Assembly: GCA_026413225.1 (NCBI GenBank)
Contig: CM048552.1
Coordinates: 60,775,001 to 60,839,000, forward strand
Length of the DNA: 64,000 nt
Source of the DNA: Otis tarda
Taxonomy: Eukaryota > Chordata > Aves > Otidiformes > Otididae
Direction of reading: 5' to 3'
Within the stretch, counting starts at the first letter, position 1. The number at the start of each line of letters is the position of its first letter. The position numbers and the translations under genes were made by a program. Below the pieces are notes generated by a model, which saw only the letters and a list, made by a program, of their open reading frames with translations, was not told the DNA's origin and did not search any database. Of the stretch, positions 38,301-51,350 are shown piece after piece.

Positions 38301-41300
38301 AAAGTCTACCACAAGAAGAGTTGGTTTTAGAGTGTTGGGTTTTTTTTAACCACTCAGTCCTCGCAGGGTGCATGCCTGGGTGACGGACACACCTTTGAAC
38401 TCACCTTGCTCTTCCACCTATACAGCTCTATCTTAGCCACTCAGTTTGCTCAAGCTCATACAGCCAAAGATTGCGCCCATCTCCACAAGTTTTCAAACGT
38501 TCCTTGTGAATCAGCTTGCACCATGTGGCTTTTGCTTGTGACAGGAGACATTCCGGGCTCCACATCTGGATCCAAAATCTGCCACTGCTAGTCTAGGCAG
38601 AACTACAGCAAGTACCTCTGGAGGGCTGTGTCTGTTCCTTGCCATGAAGCCTTTCTTCATTTACTCCCAACAAGCGCTCTTGGCCAGTGTAGATTTATCA
38701 ATCCGTAAAACACTTCAGCATCTCTTTCAGCAACAACTTTGGGTATTCTACTATCCTATTTTCCTTCTCATCTCCTCCCACGTCATTTACTGCTTCTTTG
38801 TGCCTTATTCAGATCTTCTAATGTTGCTTTTTCTGGGGACTTTTAAAAGAGGTCCTGTTTAGTTTGGCTCATTCCCCTTCTTTCACCCCACATTCACACA
38901 GTCATTGCTTATCTGTACTAAGATCCACACATCTGAAAACTATTTACTGTAACTAGCATTCCTACGAAGAAGTATGCCAGCAGCCTTTTCTACTTTGTAA
39001 CATTTGAAATCTACTCTTTATTTCAGCATTAATTTGCCACCCCACCAAAATATCTATTAACCTCTCACTGTTGGTTTCCCCAGTACCTTTCAGGACTTCA
39101 AATTTTTTATCTCCAGAATTTTCACTTGCTGCAACCCTTGTCTACAAAAGCATTAACAAGCATGCTAAGTGTCTCGCAGAGATGTTCTAAATTTCTAGAA
39201 GTGGCCAGTCTGGTTCTTGCTTCTCCCTGTGGGGAAATTGCTTTCTGGAAACTTTTGTTTGCAAAGAGCATTCCGGTGTCTGTGGCTCATACCCATTATA
39301 CTGCCCACCACCTTTCACACCTCACTCTGAGGGTCATGGCTGAGCTTCAGTGCCTAGTAATGGACAACAGGAGAGAAACAGGCTAGGTTTGGGAATAACA
39401 ACAGTCTGTACAAAGTCGTACTGATCTGGTCACGTGCCCTAGAACATAATCATATTTGAAATGTAGCTCAACAACATAAGCTCTTCATCTCTTCTCCATC
39501 TCTACATGTTTGGTTTTTTTGGTAGAAAGTATAAAGGTACTCTTTCTGCATGGCAACAACCTAATTTCTCCAGATATATAATATGAAATAGACTTTTATT
39601 TTATTTATATCACTTTATCAGGTCCTAGCCATCAGCATTTAACTTCTCTAAGAATTACACTTCCTTGTTTTTTCTTAATCACCTGCACAACTTTTTATGC
39701 AGCTACATCTTATTGCTCTAAAACCCAACTTTCTATGCTTTTCCTTTATAGAGCGTTTTCTAGGATCCTGGTATCCATCCGGAATCAACAGTTCTGCTAA
39801 GGCCGAGTCAACCACTCTGGCCCTCTGTCTGGGAGAAGGGGGACACTTGTTTCTAAGCAAGAAAGGCCATACAACACCTGCCACACGGTCAGCATGGCCA
39901 CAGACCTATTAAACCTAAGGCTCAAAATACAACCACGATTCTTAGAAGCAAAAAGGTTTACAGAAGGGGCCTGCCTTCAAAATTCCCTTCTCTCATTCAC
40001 CATCCCTGCTTACACCCATAACATGATTAGAAATCTGCAAAGGAAAAAATATCCATGGAAAATTGAATTTCCTTGCCTTAAGTACCACATCGCTCCCACA
40101 GCATGGAGGAAAGGACAAAGTGTGCCAACATTAGTGAATTTCAGGTTTTTCCATATGCAGTCCTTGAAGTTTTTCAGTGAGCATGCAGCCTCTTAAGAAT
40201 TTTCAGATATGGTCTAACAGCACATACAAACTTGCTTAATTTAAATCGCTTTTTAGGCTTTCAAAGCTACCTAGAGCTTTGGCGAACTACAAATGCAACA
40301 CTGGAAACCACTGTGCATGAACACCTATTAGTAGACACTGCTGTAGATCCCACATGGTGTTGATACATTTCTCAGTTGAACTCAGATATTGCCAAATTAT
40401 ATCAAAAAAAAAAACCAAACCACACAACAGAAGCTTAAGAGAAGGATGACTTACAACTGGACACTGAGATCACATAGCCAGGGAGAGGGGTGGGGAAAGA
40501 ACAAAAAAGGAAATTCTTAAATACAACAGGGACAACATGAATTAAGCTTCCAGCTCATTACATTAGCACTAACCTATATTCAAATAAGCTCCTAAACTTC
40601 ATCGTCAGCACTAGATGCAGCAGAAAAAGGACGGCATGTTGAAACAAGATATTTACAAAATGAACACTCTCATTTGCCAACCAATACTTCATACTCATTG
40701 TCACATATTACCATTAACGCCCTGCATCCCCTCAGCCAACATAAAGCACATGCTGAATTTGTTTTAGTGTTGTTCACTTATATTAGATACAGAATTTGCA
40801 TTCACAATTCACCAATAAAATTAACATGGGTTACATTACAGTTCTTCATCTCAACATCATTCAGTGTAATCTATTTTACATCAACTTAGGAGAGGTTTCA
40901 GCTTTCCTACTAACAAAATAAACCCAAAACACATCATGGCACTGCACATAAGTGCAAAACGTACAGATACAGGCAAATGTTTCCAGCACGAGGCCCTCAC
41001 CCACTAATCCTGGGAGTACTCAGTAGTTTAAAGCACTATTTTTACAGCCTCGTGGGCTTACCATCAGACAGTCCTCATGAGGTCCAGATACTCAAACAAA
41101 TGCTACTCTAATGATTCAAACCCAACCTCTTTCCCATCTGCAAGAAAACATGCAAGGAGGCACTTGCTCACACTTTACTGGTTAGCTTACAGAGGAGTCC
41201 TGAATTCAAGTTTGCATATTTTCTTTCCAGAGATTGGGTTCAAATCAGGTCCCACTTTGCTCGCAGGCTTCCCACTGCATAGCGATCTTAATACAACCAC

Positions 41301-44300
41301 AGCAATACTCAGCAGCACAACACATAGGCGGCAAATGATGCAGATAAGTGAGTGGGTCGAGAAGCACTCAGGATGGACCAGGATGACTCAGTGGCTGATC
41401 TTTAAGATTCATGTAGCTAGATGAGTAAACAGGAGTGCCTGGGGAGAAGGACTGGTTGTCACCCCAGAAGGGTGGATTTTGTATTAAGTAAATAATATGA
41501 CTACCATTTGGTTAGAGGTCTAAGAACTCATTAGTATTTTGTAAATATTTTACATAGGAAATTCTCTGATTTCTCAGATGATGGGCTACATTCCAATCTC
41601 AGTATCTCAAATCATGGAGCCTGAAAAGTGTAATCAAGCCAGGCTAATGACAGTAAACAGGGAAGCAAAAGGGCAGAGCCCAGAACTGAGCTGCCAAGCA
41701 CTTTGAACTTTCCCATGGAGAACTGGCAATTTCAGATGCCTTAGGTCAGCCAGCTGATAACGATCCTATAAAGCCATGCTATAAACAAAAAAGATTGTTG
41801 TAGTTCAGTGGCAAAACCATGAGAAAAACTATTTAAGAACAACTCAAAAGAAAATTATCAGAATTTCCCCTGCAAATAAAAAGCTTTTAAGTTTTTTCCT
41901 CTCTCATGTTGCTGACTTTTTCTAACAAAGTAGATACGAAAGCAAGAAACTACTAAACTGTTCATTGAAGACAGTGATTAGAGGTGCTGGAGGGAAATGG
42001 TATCACCACCAGAATATAAAGTCACTTTGGCTGTCCCTCTTGGCCAAGTAGGGCAGCTTCGTAAGATGGAGAGGACACCAATCCTGAGCAACTCCACAGC
42101 TCAGTGCCATGGGCTTCCTTCTGGAAAATGAGTCACAAGTTTAATTCCTCTACCTCACCGGGAGCCACCTGAGGAACACTAAAATTCCTCATCTCAATTG
42201 GGTAAAACCAGACAGGACTCTCAATTTCAATTTCCTTAAGCAAGCAAACTAGTGAGTGGGTTGTAGGAAAGCAAGCATCTTCCAAATCTAACCTAGTGAA
42301 GAAGAGAGAAAGATGTTTCCAAAACCTGCTCTGTGTATGTTGTTCAGATATTTTTATGTATTCAGATAAAACTACTAACCTATTTTGGAAATATTTTACA
42401 GGGACCCCAAAGCTGCCTTTGACAGTGCAACTTTTCACTCTTCAAAGAGGTTTTACCCACTCCTACTCCTGTGATAAAATCACTGGTGGGTAGCTAAGCA
42501 ATAGCTGACTTCTATTGTAAAGCAAGGCCAGAGAGAGTGAAGGGAATACAAATAAGCGTTCAGGGAAAAGGACAAAGAATAGTAAAGCAACATATGCTTT
42601 GAAAACAATCTAGTTTGCAGCAGGAGATAGGAAAAAAAAAGGAAATATTTAGGAAGGAATAGATCACTAAGAACGAAGAGTTGAATAAAGAGAGAAAAAG
42701 GTCGGTTAAAATATTTTTTAACGGAAGGTCTCCTAACACTAACAAAGGAAGCTGAATGGGAATGCTGCAGTGTTTTATATAGAAATATAGTCTAGTGATT
42801 AAATAAAACAAAACACCAAAGGCAAAGGATTTGACTCACTATGGAGTCACGCCTGACTGAAAATGTTTGACTCTGGGGATAGTTCAAAGCCATCAGAGAC
42901 AGTTTTAAACAAAATCCTCTAAGTTTTCCTAGAACCACCCAAAAAATGTTACACTGTTAGGAGCATTCTGGAAGTGCAGAGAGCCTACACTGAGCTTGAT
43001 AATTAAAAAATAAAAATAAAAAACCCTTTTCATTTCATCTGTGTCCTCATAACAAAGCATTCCCTGGAAGCCTCTGCTTGCCAGCAGAACCTAAAGCAGC
43101 TCAGAGCAACACAGATCCTCTTGGCTTTCAGCCACTCTCTGTGCCCAAGCGAAATGTAAAGGTAACCTAGAACCAGCATAGTTCCAGCACCAAGTCCACA
43201 TCCAAAGCCTCGGTCCTTCATAAGGAACAAGAAATCATGGATTTATGCAATTATATCATCTCGTCCTTGCTGAGAGAGCTTCCAAAACACACGACTAGTG
43301 ACAAAATTTGTATCGCTAATGAAGAAAAAACACTTTCCAAGCTCTTTGGATCCTGCCAAAAGAGACACATCCGTTATTGCCAAATGTTTCATTCTTTGCA
43401 ATTTCTAAACAGATGTGCCTCTTCACTGTACCAGTCTTCAGCTGGCTCTGTTACAGTCCACTCAAGACGGACTTACTGAAATGGGAAAATAGAAGGAAGA
43501 AACTTATTCAAAGCAGACAGTAAATCTGTTTCTTGCAGAAACTCATCAGCTCTCATGGAGTCAGGGTAGAACCACACCGACAGCTCATCGAAAGGTCCAT
43601 CCGGCTGCAGCTATGCATGGTGTCACCAACTCCGACCTCACCGTCTGTTCACACCCACGCCTCCCCAGCAGCTCACTCCACCACACTGACCTACCCACCC
43701 AAGGCATAAAACTCACCAACAACTATTTGGGACACACATGTGCACACACATTCTCCCCCCCCCAAAAAAAAAAAAAAATCTTTTCTGATGAACTGCCTCA
43801 TCAACCAGGCAAGTGCCAGAGCTAGCAGAGCAGTGGAGCGGGAGCTGATCAGACCAGGGCAAAGCCAACTGTATGCAGGTGACATGCAGTGGATGATACA
43901 CATAACTGATGTAACAAACACAGAAAGTTCAAGCAAACAAACAGACTCCCTCTTCACATGCACATTGAACTGTTTTACCCTCACTGCTTTCTGCAGCATT
44001 TCCCTACACCCCTGACTTGTGACCTCCTCATGGTCCCCTTCTGTTCGTCCGTCCTCACCCCCCAGCTGCCACATTGTATGCCCACACTGCAGTACCTCAC
44101 ACAGGTGAGGAAAGGCAAGAAGATGATGGTATGTAATGAGTTTTTTTCTCTGTGTCCAAGGAGAGAAGACTCCAGTCTGCCCTTCAGCTCAGCCAACAAA
44201 AATTTGGTTTTGAAAGCTGGGTCTGTACGGGTGGTTACAGGTGTAACTTCATTACAGCCGCGTCTGCAAGCATGTTTCTCTGCATCGGCTTTTTCCTCAC

Positions 44301-45677
44301 TGCATTAGCTGTTAGCTCTATGTATTGATGCAGCAGCAGCTAAAAATGACTATATCCTACCAAAGCTGCTGTCCTCTCAAGGCTAACAAATCCTGCCCAG
44401 CCTCCCTCCCTGAGAGAGGACAGCACATCCTTACTCACAAACGCTACAACTTCAGACACAGGCAAAGCCGCTGCCTTCAAACATTCATCTTTTAACTCCA
44501 TGGCAATGTTTCTCTTTTACCAGAGTTCTCTGTGCCACTTGCACTTTTTTTTTATTCTTCCTGAAGTCTCTTCTCATAATGCTTGCAAGTACACAAACAG
44601 CTTCGCCTTCATCTTCAATGAGTCTTTTAAGCCTCAAAGACTGGAGATTTTCAGTACAATGGTGTATTTTGCACTTGAAGTTACAGTATGCAACAAAAAC
44701 CCACTTTAAAACAAGACCCTTCAAGTCTGACCCTCAAGCTTGAAACAAAGTTAGATTTAGGCTTTGATCCTCAATCCCAACTCGCAAAACAGCTCTGGAA
44801 CTGGATCTAAAATGATCCAGGACCAATCTCTGAGTCAATTTCAAATGTGATCCAAATTGTCAGTCTTGCATTACGATTTGCTCTGCAGAGATTAACACTG
44901 TATAAATGGATATAAATTTAAATTCTCTTACTTGAGATCTAACTTTTAACAGCTGGATCACTTGACAAACCTTCCACTTAAACTCCAGTTAAGGTTTGGC
45001 TTCACTAGAGCTCCAAGCTTCAGACTAAGCTCTTCAATGCCATAAAAGCTGTCTCTTTCAGACTAACACAAATCAGGAGATTTTTTTTGGTACTATATGA
45101 AGATAAAACAAGAAGCATTTGTTTTTCATGTCAGTGATGTATCCGTTTTCTCTTCTTGCCTCCCTTCAAGACAGGAGAATTGGCAACCCCGGTAGCCTGT
45201 AGCTTATGTGTGGCATTGTAATAGTCACTGGCAAAGCCAAGCAGCGCGACTCTCTATGCTACTGCCATTCTCCAGCAATGCTTAAGGACTAAAATAAAAA
45301 TATCAAACAAACTTCACTTTTCAGTCAATCTTGCTAGAAAAGTCCTAAGAAACTCTCCGATGACTTCTAAGTCTTTCTGGCCATCGTGTCAACTAATTAT
45401 TTATGCTTTCCAGTCCTGTGCACAGGTGGAAGTGTCTTCCCTAAGATATTGCCCCTGAAAAACATATTTCAGTAAAAATAAAAGGCAAAAGCAGTCAAGC
45501 ACAAGACTGAAATTACAGCCAAGAATAATTGGTAGTAAAACACACACATAATAAATATTAATCAAAAATGAATCATAAAAATGCAATCTTTAGCTGTAGA
45601 AAGTGGCATACTAAATTGCTCACAAGACAAGGTTAATAAATTCCTGTCATAATGGAATTGACACATAATTGAGAATT
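35386..45677. other. Intron sequence, 35.4-45.7 kb
   Basis: About 10 kb of AT-rich unique-looking sequence with short homopolymers (40.4 and 43.76 kb). No repeat family, exon or RNA gene is recognised. Confidence 0.5.
43755..43778. repeat. C9-A15 double homopolymer
   Basis: Nine C followed directly by fifteen A. Confidence 0.85.
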
Positions 45678-45900
45678 AGAATCATAGAATAGTTTGGGTT
45701 GAAGGGACCTTTAAAAGCAAACCTCCCTGCAAGGAGCAGGGATATCTTCTGCTAGATCAGGTTGCTCAGAAGTCCAACCTGGTCTTGAATGTTTTCAGGG
45801 ATGGGGCATCCATCACCTCTCTGAGCAACCTGTTCCAGTGTTTCACCACCCTCATTGTAAAAAATGTTTTCCTTCTATCAAGTTTGACTCTGCTCCCTTT
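45678..45900 (-). mobile_element. CR1 LINE, diverged 3' fragment
   Basis: Starts AGAATCATAGAATAG on the plus strand and runs through GTTTGGGTTGAAGGGACC and CAACCTGTTCCAGTG. A deletion of several bases sits where GGTCATCTAGTCCAACC is expected (AAAAGCAAACCTCC is seen instead). Minus-strand translation gives FFTMRVVKHWNRLLREV, then MDAPSLKTFKTRLDF, the CR1 ORF2 C-terminus. An open frame continues to about 46008, but I cannot assign the part beyond 45900 to CR1 with confidence. Confidence 0.9.
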
Positions 45901-48858
45901 GTCCGTAAATGCTTCTCTTGCCTTAACATCAAGCTGCAGGCAATGGGTCTGCACATTTCCCACATGCAGGCATAGGTTCCAGTGATGTTCTTTATTTAAT
46001 GAAAACATTTCTTTTTAATATTAAGTTCAGTAATCTCTTTTTAATTATACTTAAATTCTGACTCTAAAAACTACCTGGTGACACATTTCTCCTCAGCGTT
46101 AATGCCCACTAATGGGAGTATTTGAAAATCCAACATTTTTAAAGTATGATCTAAAAATCCAATTAGGCATTTGCTTTGATCGGGTTCTGCCTGCTTCATC
46201 AACAGTTCCAGCTCAAGAGGTATACCAACATTAACTGCAAAGAATGGCCCAGCATGGAGTAGCATGCTGGTTTAGTTTGCACGCCAGCACCACCAGAGCC
46301 AGCAAACCAGACAAAGAGGGCAGCAGGTTCATGGCAGGAGAAGAGGAAGCAACAAGAGCCATGACCTTCAAAATGTACTTGCGCGTCACCAGCTAACACT
46401 GCCAGGGGCTGCATCTGTGGAGAGAAAGTCCTGTCCCTCTACAAACATGTGCCAGGCTATGTGTATCCATTTAACAGAAAGTACCTAGTTTTTCTTTGAA
46501 TAAATATTCATGATGAAGAAGATTCCCCTAGAAGGGACCCTTTCCCCTCAAGATCAGATAACCTACATGCTCATACCCCATAAACCTTATATCCTCTTAT
46601 ACCCATCCGTTTAAACCCAAGCCACGGGCTTAAATACTGTGACAATGCTGCAAATCCCAGGATTACACCAGATATTGTTCTGGTCATCTGCAGGATAACT
46701 AACTTTACCAGGTCTGAATTAAGTAAATCGCTCAGCAGGTATGGGGTGTTGCTGGCTATAACTGCTACATGTTTCAATATTGTTTTGACTTTTTTTTTTT
46801 CATCCTGAAGCATCTTCACATTTACCATGCAGAACCAGGAAAGTCTAAAAGCCATGGTTAACCACAACATATTACATCTGCAGAAAACATGAAACTCTTA
46901 TGATCATAGTGGTGGAACAACTGGTACACCAAATTCTTCTCACTGCCTACCACCTGGCCTTGCACTGCAGAGGAGCCCGGAGACATCTGTGATGCTTCTC
47001 AGAAGAGCTCTTTTTCAAAGTTGGTAAGTCAGCAGGTCATAAAACCCAGCTAGCAATCCTGTTGCCAAGGCCCTGCAGGCACCAACAGGCCTTAGTTCCC
47101 CTGACCAGCCTCCCCAGGAATCCCCATCCACATCACCTGTCCACAAGTCACTTTGTCTATTTAAGCTGAGGCCTGGGCACCCAGTCCTGACCTAAGCTAT
47201 GTCATGGGTGGCCCTAGGTCTAGCCTTTTCTCCCGATGTCCAAACTTACCAGCTGGTCTTCCTGCCTTCCTAACCATTTTTATGGTTAAGCCCTGTCTTC
47301 TGGGTGGATATATACTCAACTTGTTACCTCACCCTACTTGGGATCGTGGCCAGAGCCTGTCATGACTGCTTGAGTGCCATGGGGCTGCACCCCATCATTG
47401 AGGGCACTCCCCACTTTGGGCTCACCCTCTACACCCATCCCATCCCCTCTCATGGGGAGCCCCACTCCTGCTGCTCCCTGATACCTGATTTCCCCATGTT
47501 AAAAGAAAAAAAACCAAAAAACAAAAAACAAAAAAACACAACTTGCAGGAAAAATAACTCATTAGAAGTTTGCAAGGAGCACACTGACTTTCTGACCAGG
47601 AAGTAAAAATCTTCTGGACCCAAACAAGAAGAGATGTGGAAAATACCAGACATTTTATTACCCACTTATGCCTCTAGTTTAATCACACACCACATTATAA
47701 GGCAATTCACCTGGTGTCTGTTCAGCCTACCAAGCTCCAGGCTTACCACTGAATGACCACATCTTTAGGCAACGTCAGCAGAACAGGTATGTGCCACACT
47801 GGGAAGGAAGAGATGGTCCTGGCGACAGAGGTGCAACTCTCAGCTCCTCCAACCACTTCCTGAATGGTTAGGGGCATATGCTAGTATGGAGGTTAATTGT
47901 ACTGATCTGGCCATTTACTGCAACCTAGTCTCCCAGCAAAGCAGATTACCCACAGATACCACTGTCAGCAGCACTATCCAAGAACAGCGCTGGGGCACAG
48001 CTCATCCTGACACGGATGCAGTGAGTCCACACTGTGCATAGTGTGGCTCAGCCTAATGCCCCATAAAGCAGGACATCTGCCTATCCTAGGAAGGAGGCCA
48101 GGTGACCAACTTACCTAGCACAAGCTCATGGTGTTGGGATAGACAGTGAAGAACCTGAGTGGGAAGCTATGGACAATCTATGCTTGGCTTACCCTGATGC
48201 AGACAGGGACGCACCTATCCTTACTTCAGAAGTAATGAAAGTGTGAGTGTTCTCTCCATCCATATGCTGGAGCTCCCACGGAGCCTGTATCTGCACACAA
48301 GCCCACTTCAAAGCAGTGCAGAAGTGAAGTGGTAATTGAGGTCAAACACAGGCTCACACTTGAGTTTGAATAAATCTGTCAGAATTACCAGTTTTGGTAG
48401 TCAGTAGCTGTTTTCAGCAATACTTTGTTTTCTGTTGCGCTGGGGCTACTCCCTACCTATGCTGAACTGGACAGGTTCAGAGCAGCTCTATCACACGCGT
48501 TGGTGTTGCCACTACACGTCAGGCACATCAGCCTCCTGCCCTCAAGATCTGGTCTGTGGTCTGCCTACCACAGGACTCTACTTCAGTAGAGCCATGAAAG
48601 TAGAGAGAACCCTGGTGCTGCAGAAGAGCAAGGACAGAGATAAAAGCAAAGCAGGAACAGACAACTTCTTTCTCCCAGCTAATCGCTATTGTCCACTTGA
48701 ACATGAACGCCAATCTTTTGCACCCTCTGTTCTGGATGAAAATCCTGCATAAGAAGTCCCAGCCATACTTTAGCCGTGCATGCAGAAACACAAACATGGA
48801 GTTCTCGGATCATGTTCATTTACAGCATGACCCCCTTGCAGCTGCCTCACTTGCATAT
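45901..48858. other. Intron sequence, 45.9-48.9 kb
   Basis: Contains the C-rich block with an A-rich tail at 47.04-47.55 kb. Nothing else is recognised. Confidence 0.5.
47040..47545. other. Possible old transposed segment ending in an A-rich tail
   Basis: A locally GC-richer, C-rich block (AGGCACCAACAGGCC, CTATTTAAGCTGAGGCCTGGGC, CACCCCATCATTGAGGG) contrasts with its AT-rich surroundings. It ends at 47500-47545 in an A-rich tail (AAAAAAAACCAAAAAACAAAAAACAAAAAAA). It could be a retroposed sequence or an LTR remnant with a TATTTAAG box. I cannot name the family and see no target-site duplication. Confidence 0.3.
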
Positions 48859-49155
48859 AGAATCATAGAATGGTTTGGGTTGGAAGGGACCTTTAAAGGT
48901 CATCTAGTCCAACCCCCCTGCAAGGAGCAGGGACATCCCCAACTAGATCAGGTTGCTCAGAGCCTCATCCAACCTCACCTTGAACGTTTTCAGGGATGGG
49001 GCTTCCACCACCTCTCTGGGCAACCTGTTCCAGTGTTCCACTACCCACATTGTAAAAAATTTTTCCTAATATCTAATCTAAATCTACCTCCCTCTATTTT
49101 AAAACCATTACCCCTCGTCCTGTCACAACAGGCCCTACTGAACAGTCTCTCCCCA
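48859..49155 (-). mobile_element. CR1 LINE, 3' fragment
   Basis: About 300 bases starting AGAATCATAGAATGG on the plus strand, with the complete canonical CR1 3' region (GGTTGGAAGGGACCTTTAAA, then GGTCATCTAGTCCAACCCCC). It continues to the region complementary to the ORF2 C-terminus and breaks off at CAGTCTCTCCCC. It looks like the least diverged CR1 copy here, closest to that at 34913. It lies in the sense direction of CHST11 and is 5'-truncated. Confidence 0.93.
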
Positions 49156-50346
49156 AAGAGAGAAACTGAGAAAATGAGATACATTTGGGTCATAAGCACT
49201 TAACTTGCAATTTTGACCTCTCAACTTTGTATTGTACTGACAGATTATTGGCAGCCTGGGAAGACAAAGCTTCCCTCCTTCCTAGGGTCAACCTCTTCCC
49301 CCTAAGGATCATCTTCTAACAAAGATGAAGAAAGCAGCAAGTAAAAATAAAATCTGAGTCTTATTCCCTGAACTTGACAATGTCTTCGTTTGTTAAAAAA
49401 TGGCAAACCCACTTGCCAAAGGGCACAGGAACAGATGGGAACTGAAAGGGCTACTACATAAATTACACATGTAAACTACCAGTTGTCTGGTCAAAAATCA
49501 GCTCCTTTAATTTCCATGTGTGGTATTTCATGCAGCCTGTTGTGCTTAAAACTACCTCCATCTAGAGAAGATTACAAACATGACACAACCCTGCTATTTC
49601 CAGCAAGGAAGTTAAAATAAAATAAAATAAAATAAAAAAGACTCCACATGTATTTTTAGGCTATAATTGAAAGTTTAAAGTAGTCCATCTCCTGAACATT
49701 TAACACAGATGTAGTGTGCTAACAATCTACTACCAGCCACAACTTCTGACAGAGCAACATTTTTCATAAACCCCAGAATTTCACTGCTACACTTGTTTGA
49801 CTATAAGAAGGGACAGAGACTTACAGATCAGCAGGGGAGGGAAAATAGAACTATCCCGTGTAAAGCTGACGAAAGATCCATCTCTTCAAAATGCCTCACT
49901 GCAGCTCAGACTACAGCTGTTAGTCCTGTGCACTTGTGGGAAAGAGTCACACATGTTCAGCAAGATAGACATGAGGGGTTTTTTTGTTTACATTTCCAAG
50001 ACTGAGATAGAAAATATCCTTTAAAACACATTAAGTACCATCAGCTTCCCCATCTTGAATAGCACTGCATGAAGCATTACTTCTGACGCCCTAGACCACC
50101 ACAGGAACGGTAAAAAGATGCTAGATTTAAATCTGAGGCCATTCTGAGGAGTAGCAAATGCACTGATGAAATGCTATACCAGAGATTTCTGTTTCAAAGA
50201 ATGAACACCAGCCGTATTCCAAAGCCACCAAAGAGAATATGGATGTCTAAAAAGAGAAGGATCTGGGAGAGCATCAGCCAGCAGCTGCAGCCCCTCACAT
50301 AGATCACTGATGTTACCTTCTTGATAAGTGATAGAAAATTTGACCT
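49156..50346. other. Intron sequence, 49.2-50.3 kb
   Basis: Only the AAAAT microsatellite is recognised. Confidence 0.5.
49613..49638. repeat. (AAAAT)n microsatellite
   Basis: About five units of TAAAA ending in an A run. Confidence 0.9.
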
Positions 50347-51350
50347 TGCGTTGGTTCTGTTTAGTAGGCAGGGCTACAGCGACAGATTCTGCAAGAAGCT
50401 GCTAGAAGTTTCCCCTTTGTCTGGTGGACTCAGCCAGGTCTAGGGTAGACCTGCTGCTGGCCAGGGCCAAACCAATTGGTGTCAGAATGTTCAGTGATAA
50501 CATCTCTGTGATGATGTATTTAAGAAGGGGAAAAAAAAACAAACTTTTTTTTTTTTAAAAAAAAAAGGAGTGAAGAAGCAGAAGCAAGAGCAGAGAGGGG
50601 GAGGCATGAGCCTTGTGGCCCTCACCCTCTGGCCTCCCACTGGGCAGCCGACTGGGCCTGACTCGGCTGCCCGAAGTGAAGAGAGAAGATGTGAAAAGAA
50701 CCCGAGAGGCATCTGCCCGAGCCGATTGTGAAGAATTTCTTGTGAGAGGAACGGCTGAGGACGCCAAGGTCAGTGAAGCAAGAGGGGGAGGAGTAATGTC
50801 GCTCCTGGCAGAGGTTCCCCTGCAGCCCATGGTGCAGCCCATGGGGAGGCCGGCTGTGGCCCTGCAGCCCATGGAGGCCCACAGAGGTGCAGAGATCCAC
50901 CTGCAGCCCATGGAGGACCCCACACGAGGGCTGGCAGATGCCTGAAGGAGGCTGTGGCCCATGGAGGGCCCGCGCTGGGGCAGCCTGTTCCTGAGGGACT
51001 GCACCCTGTGGAAAAGTGACCCACACTGGAGCAGTTCATGAAAGACAACTGTAGCCGGTGGGAGGGTCTCCACACTAGAGCAGAGGAGGAATGTGAGGTG
51101 TTCCTCCCCGGAGGAAGGAGCAGCAAAAAGTGCCATGTGATGAACTGACTGTAACCACCATTCCCTATTCCCCTCCCTGTGCCACTCGTGAGGGGGGAAG
51201 GAGGTAGAGATAATTGTAATGAAGTTAAGCCTGGGAAGAGAGAGGGGTGGGGGGAAATTTTGTTCTCTTTCTCATTACCCTGCTTTGGTTTTATTAATAA
51301 TAATAAACAGTTTTCCCCAAGTTGAGTCTGTTTTGCCCATAACTAACTTT
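50347..51350 (+). mobile_element. LTR of the same family, diverged and 3'-truncated
   Basis: A third copy, starting about TGCGTTGGTTCTGTTTAG and following the other two through GAAGCTGCTAGAAG, an ACCAATTGG-type site, TATTTAAGAAGGGG (50517-50530), the CCTGCAGCCCATGG repeats and AATAAA (51302-51307). Similarity stops after GCCCATAACTAACTTTA, so about 140 bases of the U5 end are missing. No matching flanking duplication is visible. It has an extra array of CAGCCCATGG units near 50817-50925 and a T12-A10 insert at 50545-50566. It is the oldest-looking copy and is antisense to CHST11. Confidence 0.82.

Noticed and set aside
41225..41250. GGGTTCAAATC, resembling a tRNA B box
   Set aside because: No matching A box or cloverleaf arms could be found around it.
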